This document shows, one piece after another, positions 5,354 to 5,455 of a stretch of DNA of 5,455 bases (its first letter is position 1; the number at the start of each line of letters is the position of its first letter). Under the pieces are notes generated by a model. It saw only the letters and a list, made by a program, of their open reading frames with translations, did not search any database and was not told where the DNA came from. Origin of the DNA: Selenomonas sp. GTDB taxonomy: Bacteria > Bacillota > Negativicutes > Selenomonadales > Selenomonadaceae. Made by a program: the position numbers and the translations under genes. The stretch is taken from the NCBI GenBank assembly GCA_003518745.1, contig DOYB01000261.1:1-5455 (forward strand), written 5' to 3'.

Positions 5354-5455
5354 ATGGCTCAGCATGATAACCGTTTAACCTAATGCATACTGTCCGCTTG
5401 CAAGTCCTTTAGGCTTCGTCAGACCAGAGATTTGCCTGCACCTTCCTTCAGATTC
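5354..5455. other. Right-edge stretch, no gene assigned
   Basis: No plus-strand gene starts here. On the minus strand two frames remain open to the window edge, one stopping at 5377-5375 (26 codons) and one at 5421-5419 (11 codons). Either could be the 3' end of a converging gene, but nothing favours one of them. Confidence 0.3.

Noticed and set aside
5324..5383. Nineteen-codon plus-strand frame starting inside the right-hand terminator
   Set aside because: The start codon abuts the terminator stem and no ribosome site precedes it.
5375..5455. Possible 3' end of a converging minus-strand gene (ends ...GLASGQYALG)
   Set aside because: Only 26 codons are visible, a second minus frame (stop at 5421-5419) is equally open to the edge, and no motif supports either.
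1..5455. CRISPR array, insertion sequence or tRNA gene
   Set aside because: No regularly spaced direct repeats, no transposase-like frame with terminal inverted repeats and no tRNA-like TTCGA-arm/anticodon arrangement were seen.

Overview
The window looks like chromosomal DNA from a Negativicutes bacterium (a diderm Firmicute such as a Selenomonas or Anaerovibrio relative). The strongest evidence is the gene at 2527-3855. It encodes a secreted protein with one S-layer homology (SLH) domain, a short coiled coil and an outer-membrane beta-barrel ending in Phe, which is the OmpM architecture typical of that class. AGGAGG-type ribosome sites and mid-range GC fit this placement. The assignment is by recognition, not by a search.

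Layout. (1) 1-130: the 5' tip of a leftward gene running off the window, with a textbook leftward promoter (TTGACA-18-TATAAT) and a GTTAG-N4-CTAAC palindrome over the predicted transcription start, resembling a MarR-type operator. (2) 130-587: non-coding. It holds a GC-rich nested hairpin (142-205), a small hairpin (239-255), a strong rightward intrinsic terminator (263-293) and the rightward promoter (492-520) of the first large gene. (3) 588-2198: a 536-residue zinc metalloprotease with no signal peptide, carrying HEMTH plus a downstream WFQEG-IAE segment and a degenerate RTX-like C-terminus. (4) 2199-2526: non-coding leader of the porin gene, with clustered GAATT motifs. (5) 2527-3855: the OmpM-like porin. 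(6) 3888-5276: a 462-residue paralogue of the first protease (HEMVH, FFTEG-VAE) without RTX repeats, 32 bases after the porin and probably co-transcribed. (7) 5326-5353: a terminator closing that unit, followed by about 100 bases with no convincing gene.

How the parts may work together (inference). Two related leaderless zinc proteases flank an outer-membrane/peptidoglycan tether porin, all in one orientation. The RTX-bearing copy looks like a type I secretion substrate. The short copy has no visible export signal. Both share an N-terminal module with a conserved CGI...DTG(A/S)...VPE block that I cannot assign to a named domain. The set may be a cell-envelope or extracellular proteolysis cassette, but no substrate, secretion machinery or immunity gene is visible here.
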